NCBI RefSeq assembly: GCF_021735925.1
Contig: NZ_WMEA01000001.1
Location: 1 to 64,000 of the forward strand
Direction: 5' to 3'
DNA length: 64,000 bases
From: Loktanella sp. M215
GTDB taxonomy: Bacteria; Pseudomonadota; Alphaproteobacteria; Rhodobacterales; Rhodobacteraceae
Below are positions 24,066-32,108 of this stretch, in pieces. The position numbers and the translations under genes are program-made. Within the stretch, counting starts at the first letter, position 1, and each line of letters starts with the position of its first letter. The notes beneath the pieces are model-generated. The model was not told the DNA's origin, searched no databases, and was given only the letters and a program-made list of their open reading frames with translations.

Positions 24066-25133
24066 ATGGCCGCCAAAATTCCCGCCACCGTCGTCACCGG
24101 CTTCCTCGGCGCCGGCAAGACCACCCTGATCCGCCACATGCTGCAGAATGCCAAAGGCAAGCGCATCGCGCTTATTATCAACGAATTCGGCGACCTCGGC
24201 GTCGACGGTGACATCCTGAAAGGCTGCGACAGCGACGTCTGCGCCGCTGACGACATCGTGGAACTGTCCAACGGCTGCATCTGCTGCACCGTGGCCGACG
24301 ATTTCATCCCCACGATGGAGGCGCTGCTGGCCCGCACGCCGCCCCCCGACCACATCGTGATCGAGACCTCAGGCCTCGCCCTGCCGCAGCCGCTGGTGCG
24401 CGCCTTCAACTGGCCGGGTCTTGCCACCCGCGTCACCGTCGACAGCGTCGTGACCGTGGTGGACGGCGTGGCCGTGACCGAAGGGCGGTTCGCCCATGAC
24501 GTCGCCGCCGTGGACGCCCAGCGCGCCGCCGACGATGGCCTCGACCACGAAACGCCCCTGTCGGAACTCTTCGAGGATCAGATCGCCTGCGCCGACATGA
24601 TCGTCATCAACAAGACCGACCTGATGGACCCCAAGGCGGCCTCTGACCTGTCAGACCGCCTGAAATCAGAGGCACGCCCCGGCGTGCAGGTCGTGCGCAC
24701 CGCCATGGGCGCACTGCCCGTCGACGTGCTGCTGGGGCAAGGCATCGGCGCCGAAGCCGATCTGGAGGCCCGCCACGAGGTCCATCATCACCACCATCAC
24801 GACGATGAGGATGACGACCACCACGACGACGACCACCATGACCACGGCCACGACGAATTCGAATCCTTCGTCGTGCAGCGCGACGAGATCACCGATCCCG
24901 CAGCCTTTGCCACGCAACTGGCGGACGTCATCCGCACCCACGATATCCTGCGGCTGAAGGGTTTCGCCTCTGTCGCGGGCAAGCCGATGCGCCTGACGGT
25001 GCAGGCGGTCGGTCCGCGCGTCGATCACTACTTCGATCAGCCGCTGGGCCAGACCCCGCGCGGCGCGCGCCTCGTGGTGATCGGAGAAGCGGGCCTCGAC
25101 CGCGCGGCCATCACGGCCGCCCTGCAGGCATGA
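24066..25133 (+). CDS. cobW: CobW family GTPase, cobalt metallochaperone
   Basis: CobW (355 residues) is a G3E GTPase thought to deliver Co(II) to CobN. GFLGAGKTT is the P-loop, NGCICCTV the metal-binding CxCC motif, VIETSGLALPQP switch II, and NKTDL the base-specificity motif. A His/Asp-rich linker (about 239-266, with six consecutive His) separates the GTPase and the C-terminal CobW domain and can buffer metal. ATG at 24066; GNAT gene follows with a 4-base overlap. cobN is 0.8 kb downstream. Confidence 0.94.
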   Translation: MAAKIPATVVTGFLGAGKTTLIRHMLQNAKGKRIALIINEFGDLGVDGDILKGCDSDVCAADDIVELSNGCICCTVADDFIPTMEALLARTPPPDHIVIETSGLALPQPLVRAFNWPGLATRVTVDSVVTVVDGVAVTEGRFAHDVAAVDAQRAADDGLDHETPLSELFEDQIACADMIVINKTDLMDPKAASDLSDRLKSEARPGVQVVRTAMGALPVDVLLGQGIGAEADLEARHEVHHHHHHDDEDDDHHDDDHHDHGHDEFESFVVQRDEITDPAAFATQLADVIRTHDILRLKGFASVAGKPMRLTVQAVGPRVDHYFDQPLGQTPRGARLVVIGEAGLDRAAITAALQA

Positions 25134-25582
25134 CGATCACCGTGGCACTGGCCGATCCACGGTCGGCAGAAGGTCTGGCGCTGCTGAACGCCAGCCACGC
25201 CTATCTGCTGTCGCTTTACCCGCCAGAGTTCAGCTTTGCCCTGAACCCGGACCAGCTGGCGGAACCTCACGTCCGCTTCTTCATCGCAGCGCGTGACGGT
25301 GCGGCAATGGGCTGCGCCGCCCTATCCAACAAGGGCACCTACGGCGAGGTCAAGTCGATGTTCGTCCACCCAGACGCCCGCGGCACCGGCACCGGTGCGG
25401 CCCTGATGCAGACGCTGGAGGACGAGGCCCGTGCCCAGAACCTGCCGCTGATGCGGCTGGAAACCGGCGACGACCTTTATCCCGCACACCGGCTTTACCG
25501 GCGGCACGGCTTCACGGACTGCGGCCCCTTCGGCGATTACGTCGAGGGGCCCCATTCGGTCTTCATGGAAAAGCGGTTGTGA
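25130..25582 (+). CDS. GNAT-family N-acetyltransferase
   Basis: A 150-residue acetyltransferase. VKSMFVHPDARGTGTGAALM contains the acetyl-CoA motif A (R/Q-x-x-G-x-G/A) and LMRLETGDDLYPAHRLYRRHGF is motif B. Closest in look to the PhnO/amino-acid acetyltransferase branch; the substrate is unknown. Start ATG overlaps the cobW stop (ATGA), so it is made with CobW, yet a B12 role is not evident. Confidence 0.88.
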   Translation: MTITVALADPRSAEGLALLNASHAYLLSLYPPEFSFALNPDQLAEPHVRFFIAARDGAAMGCAALSNKGTYGEVKSMFVHPDARGTGTGAALMQTLEDEARAQNLPLMRLETGDDLYPAHRLYRRHGFTDCGPFGDYVEGPHSVFMEKRL

Positions 25583-25587
25583 CCGCC

Positions 25588-25803
25588 TCAGTCGGGCAGG
25601 TCTTCCTTGCCGCGGATCGCCTTGCCCTTCGCCTCGTCGGTGGCAAAGTCGTCGGCCGGGTCGCTGGGCTTGTCCAGATCGGTCTTGCCCTGGCTCTTCT
25701 TCATGCGCGCCAACAGCTCTTCTTTGGAAGGACGAGAGCCGAAGGGCGTCTTGTCGCTGCCGTACTGGTTGTGTTCGTTATGCTTCGGGCCTTTTTTCGC
25801 CAT
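25588..25803 (-). CDS. Small hydrophilic hypothetical protein
   Basis: A 71-residue, highly charged protein without membrane segments (MAKKGPKHNEHNQYG start; KEELLARMKKSQGK; DLDKPSDPADDFATDEAKGK; ends EDLPD), probably disordered. The start at 25803 has GGGAG 9 bases upstream; ATGs at 25833 and 25893 are alternatives. Encoded opposite to the cob genes, converging on the GNAT gene and diverging from cobN. Function unknown. Confidence 0.6.
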   Translation of the reverse strand: MAKKGPKHNEHNQYGSDKTPFGSRPSKEELLARMKKSQGKTDLDKPSDPADDFATDEAKGKAIRGKEDLPD

Positions 25804-25898
25804 CTGCGGTACTCCCGATTTGCCGTAGTCCATGGGTGCGATCCCCTCGCGTGGTGTGACACCCCCATGTGGGCCAATCACAGGAAAGGTCAAGCCTG

Positions 25899-28800
25899 AT
25901 GCACCTGCTCGCCGCTAGCGCCGTGACGATGTCCGACGGGTCAGACCCGGTCGATCCGGGCCAGACGCCCGCCGACGTCGTCTTCATCAGCGCCGCCGAC
26001 ACGGAACTTGCAGCATTGTCAGAGGCGCGGGCGGCGATGGACGATGCCCCCTCCCTGCGGCTGCTGAACCTGATGCATCTGCAACACCCGGTGTCGGTGG
26101 ACATGCACCTCGACGCCTGCGCCGAAAAATCCCGTCTGGTCATCGCCCGCGTGCTGGGCGGCGTGGGTTACTGGACGTATGGCGTCACGCAATACGCCGC
26201 CCGTCTGCGCGCTGCGGGCGTGCCGGTGGCCTTCCTGCCCGGCGACGACCGCGACGACCCGGACCTGCGCGGGCTGTCCACGGTGACGGACGCGGACTAC
26301 GACGCGCTCTGGTCCTATCTGGTCGAAGGCGGGCCGCCGAACACCGTCCGCTTCCTTGCTTGCGCGCGCGCCATCGTGGACGACACCGACCGCCCCGCAG
26401 GCGCCAGTCCCCTGCTGCGGGCGGGCGTCTACTGGCCCGGCACGGGGCTCGCGGACCTCGCCACGGCGCAGGCGACATGGACCCAGGACGCGCCCATCGT
26501 GCCCATCGTCTTCTACCGCGCGCTGGTGCAGGGCGGCGGGCTTGCCCCCATCAACCGCCTCGTGCGGTCCCTGTCGCGGTCGGGCCTGAACCCGCTGCCG
26601 ATCTTCGTGGCCTCGCTCAAGGACCCGCTGTCGGTCGCGACCTTGGGCGAACTCTTCCGGCAGGCGCCGCCCGACGCAATCCTGAACGCCACCGCCTTTG
26701 CCGTCGGCAGCCCCCACGACGGCGACGACAGCCCCGCAAATCCGCTAATCGCCAACGACGCCCCCGTGTTCCAGATCGTCCTGTCGGGCGGGTCAGAGGA
26801 GGCGTGGGCCGCGTCCCCTCAGGGCCTCTCCGCCCGCGACATCGCGATGAACGTCGCCCTGCCAGAGGTCGACGGCCGCATCCTGACCCGCGCCGTCAGC
26901 TTCAAGGGGGCATCCTACTTCGACGAAGCCACCGAATGCGCCATCACGACCTATCAGGCGATGGGCGACCGCATCGACTTCGTAACCGCCCTGATGGTGA
27001 ACTGGACAAGGCTGCGCCGCACGGCGCCACCTGACCGCAAGGTGGCCCTGATCCTCGCCAACTATCCCAACAAGGACGGCCGCCTCGCCAACGGCGTCGG
27101 CCTCGACACCCCCGCCGCAACCGTCCACACCCTGAACCTGCTGGCGAAGGCAGGCTACACCACCACGCCACCTTCGGACGCGCAGACCCTGATGGACACC
27201 CTGATGGCCGGCCCCACGAACTGGCTCACCGACCGCACGGACACGGCGGGCGGAGAGGTCCTCCCCCTCGACATCTACAGGCAGCACTTCGAGACTCTCC
27301 CTTGGGACGTCAAAAATCAGATCACCACACGCTGGGGCGACCCCGAGGACGATCCGTTCCTCGCTTTTTCCGAAATACTCCCGCCGGAGGCATCCCACGG
27401 CTTCAAGCTGTCCATCCACCGCTTTGGCAACGCCATCGTCGCCCTGCAACCGGCGCGCGGTTACAACATCGACCCGGGCCAGACCTACCATTCCCCCGAC
27501 CTCGTCCCGCCGCACAACTACCTCGCCTTCTATTTCTGGATCCGCCACCATTGGGGCGCCCACGCGGTCATTCACATGGGCAAGCACGGCAACCTCGAAT
27601 GGCTGCCCGGCAAGGCGCTGGCCCTGTCCGACACCTGCTGGCCCGAAGTCGCCCTCGGCCCGATGCCCCATATCTACCCTTTCATCGTGAACGACCCCGG
27701 TGAAGGCACTCAGGCCAAGCGTCGCACCTCTGCCGTCATCGTCGACCACTTGACCCCGCCGCTCACCCGCGCCGAAAGCTACGGCCCGATGCGCGACCTC
27801 GAGGCGCTGGTGGACGAATACTACGAGGCCGCAGGCCTCGACCCCCGCCGCCTGACCCTGCTGCGCGACCAGATCCTGTCCCTGTCGGACACGACGGGCC
27901 TCGCACAGGACGCGGGCCTTGCGGGGGACGACACCGACCTTGCCAAACTCGACGCCTACCTCTGCGAGCTGAAAGAGGCGCAGATCCGAGACGGCCTGCA
28001 CATCTTCGGGCAAAGCCCCACGGGCCAGCAGGAAATCGACCTCGCCATCGCCCTCGCCCGCGTGCCGCGCGGCGACGGCACCGGCGCGAACGCCTCGCTG
28101 TTGCGCGCACTGGCGCTGGACTTCGGCCTGACCCTCGATCCGCTGGATTGCGACATGGCCGCCCCCGCCGCTGAAAAACCCGCAGCCTTGGGCGACCCGC
28201 AAGGCTGGCGCAGCAATGGCGATACCGTCGAACGTCTGGAAGCCTACGCACAAACGCTGTTACGGGACGGTGGGTTGAACACCGTCTCGGAAACGCTCCG
28301 GGGGAGCGTTTCAGGTGTGAACGGGCGCAGCCCCTGGGACGGCGCCTCGGGCGTCAGCCCGACAGCGTCGTCCCCCGTCCTGGCAGAGATCGCGACACGC
28401 ATCCGCCCCGCCATCGCCGCCTGCGGCCCGGACGAGGGCGCAAACCTGCTCCGCGCCCTTGACGGCCGCGCGATCCCGCCGGGACCTTCGGGCGCACCGA
28501 CGCGGGGCCGCCTCGACACGCTCCCCACCGGGCGGAACTTCTACTCCGTCGACAGCCGCGCCGTGCCGACGCCCACCGCCTGGACGCTGGGCTGGAAAAG
28601 CGCGAACCTGCTGCTGGATACCCACCTGCAGACCCACGGCGACTGGCCGCGCAGCCTGCTGATCACCGCATGGGGCACGGCGAACATGCGCACGGGGGGC
28701 GACGACATCGCACAGGCGCTGGCGCTGATGGGGGTGAAACCAACCTGGGACAGCGCCAACCGCCGGGTGACGGGGTTCACCGTGATCCCCGCCTCCACCC

Positions 28801-29657
28801 TCGGGCGGCCGCGCGTGGACGTGACCCTGCGCATCTCGGGCTTCTTCCGCGACGCCTTTCCGCAGTTGATCGCCCTTGTCGACGGGGCCGCCCGCGCCGT
28901 GCAGGCCCTTGACGAACCCGCGGACCTGAACCCCGCCGCCGCCCGCGCACGGGCGGGCGAGGACGCCTCCCGCGTGTTTGGCTCCAAACCCGGCGCCTAC
29001 GGCGCGGGCCTGCAGGCGATGATCGACGAACGCCTCTGGTCAGACCGTGCCGATCTGGCCGAGGCCTACCTGACATGGGGATCCTACGCCTACGGCGCCG
29101 ATGCGGCAGGGCACGCGGCGCGCGCCGCCTTCACCCAGCGCCTGTCGCAGACCGAGGCCATCGTGCAGAATCAGGACAACCGCGAACACGACATCCTCGA
29201 TTCAGACGACTACTACCAGTTCGAAGGCGGTGCCGCCGCCGCCGTCGCCACCCTGCAAGGACAGGACCGCCCGGTCTATCACAACGACCACTCCCGCCCC
29301 GAACGCCCGGTGATCCGCACGCTGGAAGACGAAATCGGCCGCGTCGTGCGGTCGCGCGTGGTCAACCCCAAGTGGATCGCCGGCGTCAAACGCCACGGCT
29401 ACAAGGGCGCCTTCGAGATCGCGGCGACGGTGGATTACCTCTTTGCCTTTGCCGCCACGACAGGCGCCGTGCGCAACCACCACTTCGATCTGGTCGAAGA
29501 GGCGATCCTGGCCGACGACGAGACCCGCAGCTTCATCGCAGATGCCAACGCACCCGCCCTGCGCGAGATCGCCGCCCGCCTGCAGGAGGCGATCGACCGC
29601 AACCTCTGGCACCCGCGATCCAACGCCGCACGGGCGCGGATCAGCGGATTGCTATGA
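25899..29657 (+). CDS. cobN: Cobaltochelatase subunit CobN
   Basis: The large, porphyrin-binding subunit of the ATP-dependent cobaltochelatase CobNST (here 1252 residues; family about 1250-1280). Motifs include VARVLGGVGYWTYG-like IARVLGGVGYW, VEGGPPN, NYPNKDGRLANGVGLDTP, ALQPARGYNIDP, HWGAHAVIHMGKHGNLEWLPGKALAL, PTGRNFYSVDSRAVPT and YQFEGGAAAAV. Two places depart from the family pattern: residues 488-498 and about 788-826, which are translations of dispersed palindromic repeats. cobS and cobT are not in the window. Frame is open throughout. Confidence 0.96.
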   Translation: MHLLAASAVTMSDGSDPVDPGQTPADVVFISAADTELAALSEARAAMDDAPSLRLLNLMHLQHPVSVDMHLDACAEKSRLVIARVLGGVGYWTYGVTQYAARLRAAGVPVAFLPGDDRDDPDLRGLSTVTDADYDALWSYLVEGGPPNTVRFLACARAIVDDTDRPAGASPLLRAGVYWPGTGLADLATAQATWTQDAPIVPIVFYRALVQGGGLAPINRLVRSLSRSGLNPLPIFVASLKDPLSVATLGELFRQAPPDAILNATAFAVGSPHDGDDSPANPLIANDAPVFQIVLSGGSEEAWAASPQGLSARDIAMNVALPEVDGRILTRAVSFKGASYFDEATECAITTYQAMGDRIDFVTALMVNWTRLRRTAPPDRKVALILANYPNKDGRLANGVGLDTPAATVHTLNLLAKAGYTTTPPSDAQTLMDTLMAGPTNWLTDRTDTAGGEVLPLDIYRQHFETLPWDVKNQITTRWGDPEDDPFLAFSEILPPEASHGFKLSIHRFGNAIVALQPARGYNIDPGQTYHSPDLVPPHNYLAFYFWIRHHWGAHAVIHMGKHGNLEWLPGKALALSDTCWPEVALGPMPHIYPFIVNDPGEGTQAKRRTSAVIVDHLTPPLTRAESYGPMRDLEALVDEYYEAAGLDPRRLTLLRDQILSLSDTTGLAQDAGLAGDDTDLAKLDAYLCELKEAQIRDGLHIFGQSPTGQQEIDLAIALARVPRGDGTGANASLLRALALDFGLTLDPLDCDMAAPAAEKPAALGDPQGWRSNGDTVERLEAYAQTLLRDGGLNTVSETLRGSVSGVNGRSPWDGASGVSPTASSPVLAEIATRIRPAIAACGPDEGANLLRALDGRAIPPGPSGAPTRGRLDTLPTGRNFYSVDSRAVPTPTAWTLGWKSANLLLDTHLQTHGDWPRSLLITAWGTANMRTGGDDIAQALALMGVKPTWDSANRRVTGFTVIPASTLGRPRVDVTLRISGFFRDAFPQLIALVDGAARAVQALDEPADLNPAAARARAGEDASRVFGSKPGAYGAGLQAMIDERLWSDRADLAEAYLTWGSYAYGADAAGHAARAAFTQRLSQTEAIVQNQDNREHDILDSDDYYQFEGGAAAAVATLQGQDRPVYHNDHSRPERPVIRTLEDEIGRVVRSRVVNPKWIAGVKRHGYKGAFEIAATVDYLFAFAATTGAVRNHHFDLVEEAILADDETRSFIADANAPALREIAARLQEAIDRNLWHPRSNAARARISGLL
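27359..27390 (+). repeat. Dispersed repeat (copy 4) in frame inside cobN
   Basis: CCTCGCTTTTTCC-GAAATACTCC-CGCCGGAGG, base for base almost the same as copy 2 at 8569, but inside the cobN coding region, read as LAFSEILPPEA after EDDPF. This lies just before the conserved RFGN...QPARGYN segment. Confidence 0.75.
28267..28374 (+). repeat. Cluster of three palindromes in frame inside cobN
   Basis: Three hairpins in 108 bases: GACGGTG/CACCGTC (28267-28287, 7-base stem), GAAACGCTCC-GGG-GGAGCGTTTC (28291-28313, perfect), and a REP-like copy 28336-28374 (arms GGGACG/CGTCCC, inner TCGGGC/GCCCGA). Together they encode about residues 790-826, rich in Ser, Gly and Val, in a linker of CobN. Confidence 0.75.
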
Positions 29658-29667
29658 CCCTCGGGGG

Positions 29668-29757
29668 CCGATTTTTCGACGAAAAATCGGAAAATGGGGG
29701 CGCTGCCCCCGCGGCCCAAGGGCCGCTCCCCCGAAGTATTTGTGACCAGAAGAAGGG
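29668..29757. repeat. Dispersed repeat, long form (copy 5), after cobN
   Basis: Begins with CCGATTTTTCG and its exact complement around one base (29668-29690), then GGGGGC-GCT-GCCCCC and GCGGCCC-AA-GGGCCGC, then CCCCGAAGTATTTGTGACCA and GAAGAAGG. Starts 10 bases after the cobN stop; terminator-like. Confidence 0.7.
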
Positions 29758-29766
29758 CGCGGCCGA

Positions 29767-29835
29767 TTACAGGCCTGTCGCGAGGGCGGCGGTGCCGAGG
29801 TAGCAGGCAAACAGGCAGAGCACGAAGATACGCAT
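29767..29835 (-). CDS. Possible 22-residue hydrophobic peptide
   Basis: Reading frame MRIFVLCLFACYLGTAALAT followed by GL and stop: a single short hydrophobic segment resembling a bare signal peptide. Upstream only a weak AAAG ribosome site is visible. It lies opposite to cobN between a repeat and a GNAT gene. It could be a real microprotein, since leftover signal-peptide-like ORFs are rare by chance, but the support is thin. Confidence 0.3.
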   Translation of the reverse strand: MRIFVLCLFACYLGTAALATGL

Positions 29836-29931
29836 GACGGTGACTTTCGGGTATGACGCGGTTGTGATCCAATGCGATACCGCGTGAGTTGTTCCCGTAA
29901 TACCGCTATCGTCCGCCGAAAAGAGTCCGCG

Positions 29932-30426
29932 ATGCCCGATCCCATGCAATCCACCGCCGCCGCGACAATTCCGCAACTGCTCTCGCCCGACGATCCCCGC
30001 CTGCCTGCGGTGCTGGACCTGATCCGCACCGCCTTTGCCGGCATGGCCGGTCGGATCGATCCGCCGTCATCCATGTTGCATCTGACACTGTCTGACCTGC
30101 GCCGCATCGACCGGGAGGTCTGGGCGATCGGCGCACCGCCCGCAGCCTGCATGGTGCTGACGCCACAGGTCGGGACGCTTTATCTGGGCAAGCTGGCCGT
30201 CTCGGCCACCGCGCGAGGCCGAGGGCTGGCGCGCGTCATGGTGGATACGGCGGCGGCACGGGCGCGGCGGCTGGGCTTTGCCACCTTGACCCTGCAGACC
30301 CGCGTGGAGCTTGTGGAAAATCAGGCGACTTTCCAGCACTTGGGGTTCCGCGAGGCAGGCCGCACGGCCCACCCCGGCTATGACCGATCGACGTCGATCA
30401 CCTACGTCATGGACACCGCACCATGA
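29932..30426 (+). CDS. GNAT-family N-acetyltransferase
   Basis: A 164-residue acetyltransferase with TLYLGKLAVSATARGRGLAR (motif A, acetyl-CoA pyrophosphate loop), ARRLGFATLTLQTRVELVEN and FQHLGFREAGRTAHPGYDRS (motif B). Substrate unknown. Start at 29932 (MPDPMQ) chosen, with 29944 as alternative. The stop overlaps the cidA-like ATG (ATGA), so it heads a three-gene unit inserted between cobN and cobO. Confidence 0.85.
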   Translation: MPDPMQSTAAATIPQLLSPDDPRLPAVLDLIRTAFAGMAGRIDPPSSMLHLTLSDLRRIDREVWAIGAPPAACMVLTPQVGTLYLGKLAVSATARGRGLARVMVDTAAARARRLGFATLTLQTRVELVENQATFQHLGFREAGRTAHPGYDRSTSITYVMDTAP

Positions 30427-30764
30427 CCCGGCATCTGACCGTCCTGCTGGCGTTCCAACTGATCGGAGAGGTCGCGGCCCGCGCTCTGCACCTGCCCCTG
30501 CCCGGTCCGGTGATCGGCATGGCGCTGCTGTTTGTGGCGCTGCTCGCCGTGCCGCGGCTTGCGGCGATCACGCCCACCGCGCGGGTGCTGCTGGCGAACC
30601 TGTCGCTTCTCTTCGTGCCGGCGGGTGTGGGTGTCGTCGGGCACCTCGACACCTTCGGGACGCAAGGACCGGCCCTTGGGGTGGCCATCGTCGGATCCAC
30701 CGTGCTGGCGATCCTCGCGGGCGTCGGCACCTTCCTGGGCGTGGCCCGGCTGGTGCGGCGATGA
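30423..30764 (+). CDS. CidA/LrgA family membrane protein
   Basis: A 113-residue protein with four likely helices. LPLPGPVIGMALLFVAL and LSLLFVPAGVGVVGHL are hallmark segments of the CidA/LrgA holin-like family, linked to murein hydrolase control, cell death or export of small carboxylates. The four-base overlap with the lrgB-like gene downstream (ATGA) matches the universal cidAB/lrgAB pairing. Confidence 0.9.
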   Translation: MTRHLTVLLAFQLIGEVAARALHLPLPGPVIGMALLFVALLAVPRLAAITPTARVLLANLSLLFVPAGVGVVGHLDTFGTQGPALGVAIVGSTVLAILAGVGTFLGVARLVRR

Positions 30765-31477
30765 CCGAGCTCTGGTCCTATCTCGCAGAGGGGCCGCTGC
30801 TGTGGCTGACGCTGACCCTGATCGCCTACGGGCTGGGCGACAGCGCCTTTCGCGCCTCGGGCCGCAAGCCGGTGCTGAACCCGGTGCTGCTGGCGGTCGC
30901 ACTGCTGGCGGTGCTGCTGCGGCTGACCGGCACCAGCTATGAGACTTATTTCGAGGGCGCGCAGTTCGTCCACTTCATGCTGGGGCCGGCCACCGTGGCA
31001 CTGGCGGTCCCGCTTTACACCAACCTCGCGCTGGTGCGCAGCAGTGCGCTGCCGATGCTGGCGGCCCTTGCCGCGGGATCGCTGACCGCGATGGCCAGCG
31101 CGGTCCTGATCGCCAGCGCATTGGGCGTCGATCACGCGACCTTGCTGTCCCTGCTGCCGAAATCGGCGACCGCCCCGGTGGCGCTTGGCGTGTCAGAGGC
31201 GATCGGCGGACAGCCCAGCCTGACGGCCGTGCTGGTCATCGCCACGGGCATCACCGGCGCAATCGTGGCCACGCCCCTGTTTAACGCCCTGCGCATCACC
31301 GATTACCGCGCGCGCGGCTTTGCGCTGGGGGTGGCCAGCCACGGGATCGGCACCGCCCGGGCCTTTCAGGTGAACGAGACGGCTGGCGCCTTCGCCGGCG
31401 TCGGCATGGGCCTGAACGCCCTTCTGACGGCGCTGCTGGCGCCCTTGCTTGCGCCGTGGCTGATCGGCACCTACTAA
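30761..31477 (+). CDS. LrgB/CidB family membrane protein
   Basis: A 238-residue, highly hydrophobic protein. LLPKSATAPVALGVSEAIGG is the LrgB signature; LGPATVALAVPLY and ASHGIGTARAFQ are also family motifs. Acts with the CidA/LrgA partner just upstream. cobO follows after 20 bases with a good ribosome site, so the pair may be co-transcribed with cobO. Confidence 0.92.
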   Translation: MTELWSYLAEGPLLWLTLTLIAYGLGDSAFRASGRKPVLNPVLLAVALLAVLLRLTGTSYETYFEGAQFVHFMLGPATVALAVPLYTNLALVRSSALPMLAALAAGSLTAMASAVLIASALGVDHATLLSLLPKSATAPVALGVSEAIGGQPSLTAVLVIATGITGAIVATPLFNALRITDYRARGFALGVASHGIGTARAFQVNETAGAFAGVGMGLNALLTALLAPLLAPWLIGTY

Positions 31478-31497
31478 GACCTGAAACGGAGGATGTT

Positions 31498-32107
31498 ATG
31501 ACCGATGATCCCGACCGCCACGCGATGAAGATGGCCAAGAAGAAGGCCGCCCGCGACAAGATCATGGCGACCAAGACCGACCAAAAGGGCCTGATCATCG
31601 TCCATACGGGCAAGGGCAAGGGCAAGTCCTCGGCGGCCTTCGGCATGATCTTTCGCTGCATCGCCCATGACATGAAATGCGCCGTTGTGCAGTTCATCAA
31701 GGGCGGAATGAGCACCGGCGAGCGCGACCTGATCCTGGCAAAGTTCACCGACATCTGCGCCTTCCACACGATGGGCGAAGGCTTCACCTGGGAAACCCAG
31801 GATAAGTCCCGCGACACCGAAATGGCGCAGGCCGCCTGGGCCAAGGCCAAGGACCTGATCCGCGACGCGACCAACACGATGGTCCTGCTGGACGAGATCA
31901 ACATCGCGATCCGCTACGACTACGTCGACGTGCACGAGGTCGTGGCCTTCCTGCGCGACGAAAAGCCCCCGATGACCCATGTCAGTGCTGACCGGGCGCA
32001 ACGCCCACGACGACCTGATCGAGATCGCGGACCTGGTCACGGAAATGGAACTGGTCAAGCACCCCTTCCGGTCCGGCATCAAGGCACAGATCGGGGTGGA
32101 ATTCTGA
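31498..32107 (+). pseudogene. cobO: Cob(I)alamin adenosyltransferase CobO, frameshifted near the 3' end
   Basis: CobO transfers adenosyl from ATP to cobalt. VHTGKGKGKSSAAFGM is the P-loop, FIKGGMSTGERDLI and VLLDEINIAIRYDYVDV family motifs. After [12 protein letters not shown] (codon 161) an extra A at 31984 shifts the frame. Removing it restores [20 protein letters not shown] to KAQIGVEF and a 201-residue normal protein ending at 32107. As read, the altered tail runs on to 32115. ATG 31498 has ACGGAGG upstream. Either a loss of the last 40 residues or a base-calling error. Confidence 0.9.
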
Positions 32108-32108
32108 C

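Noticed and set aside
24780..24846. His-codon run in cobW as a separate small gene on the minus strand (rich in Val and Met)
   Set aside because: It is the complement of the CobW His/Asp linker; GAY-type codon bias explains it.
27000..29000. Recent horizontal transfer of cobN
   Set aside because: Codon use and GC look like the neighbours; only the repeat-derived stretches are unusual.
31950..32010. Programmed frameshift in cobO
   Set aside because: No slippery heptamer, stimulatory hairpin or internal SD; an ordinary insertion or sequencing error is simpler.
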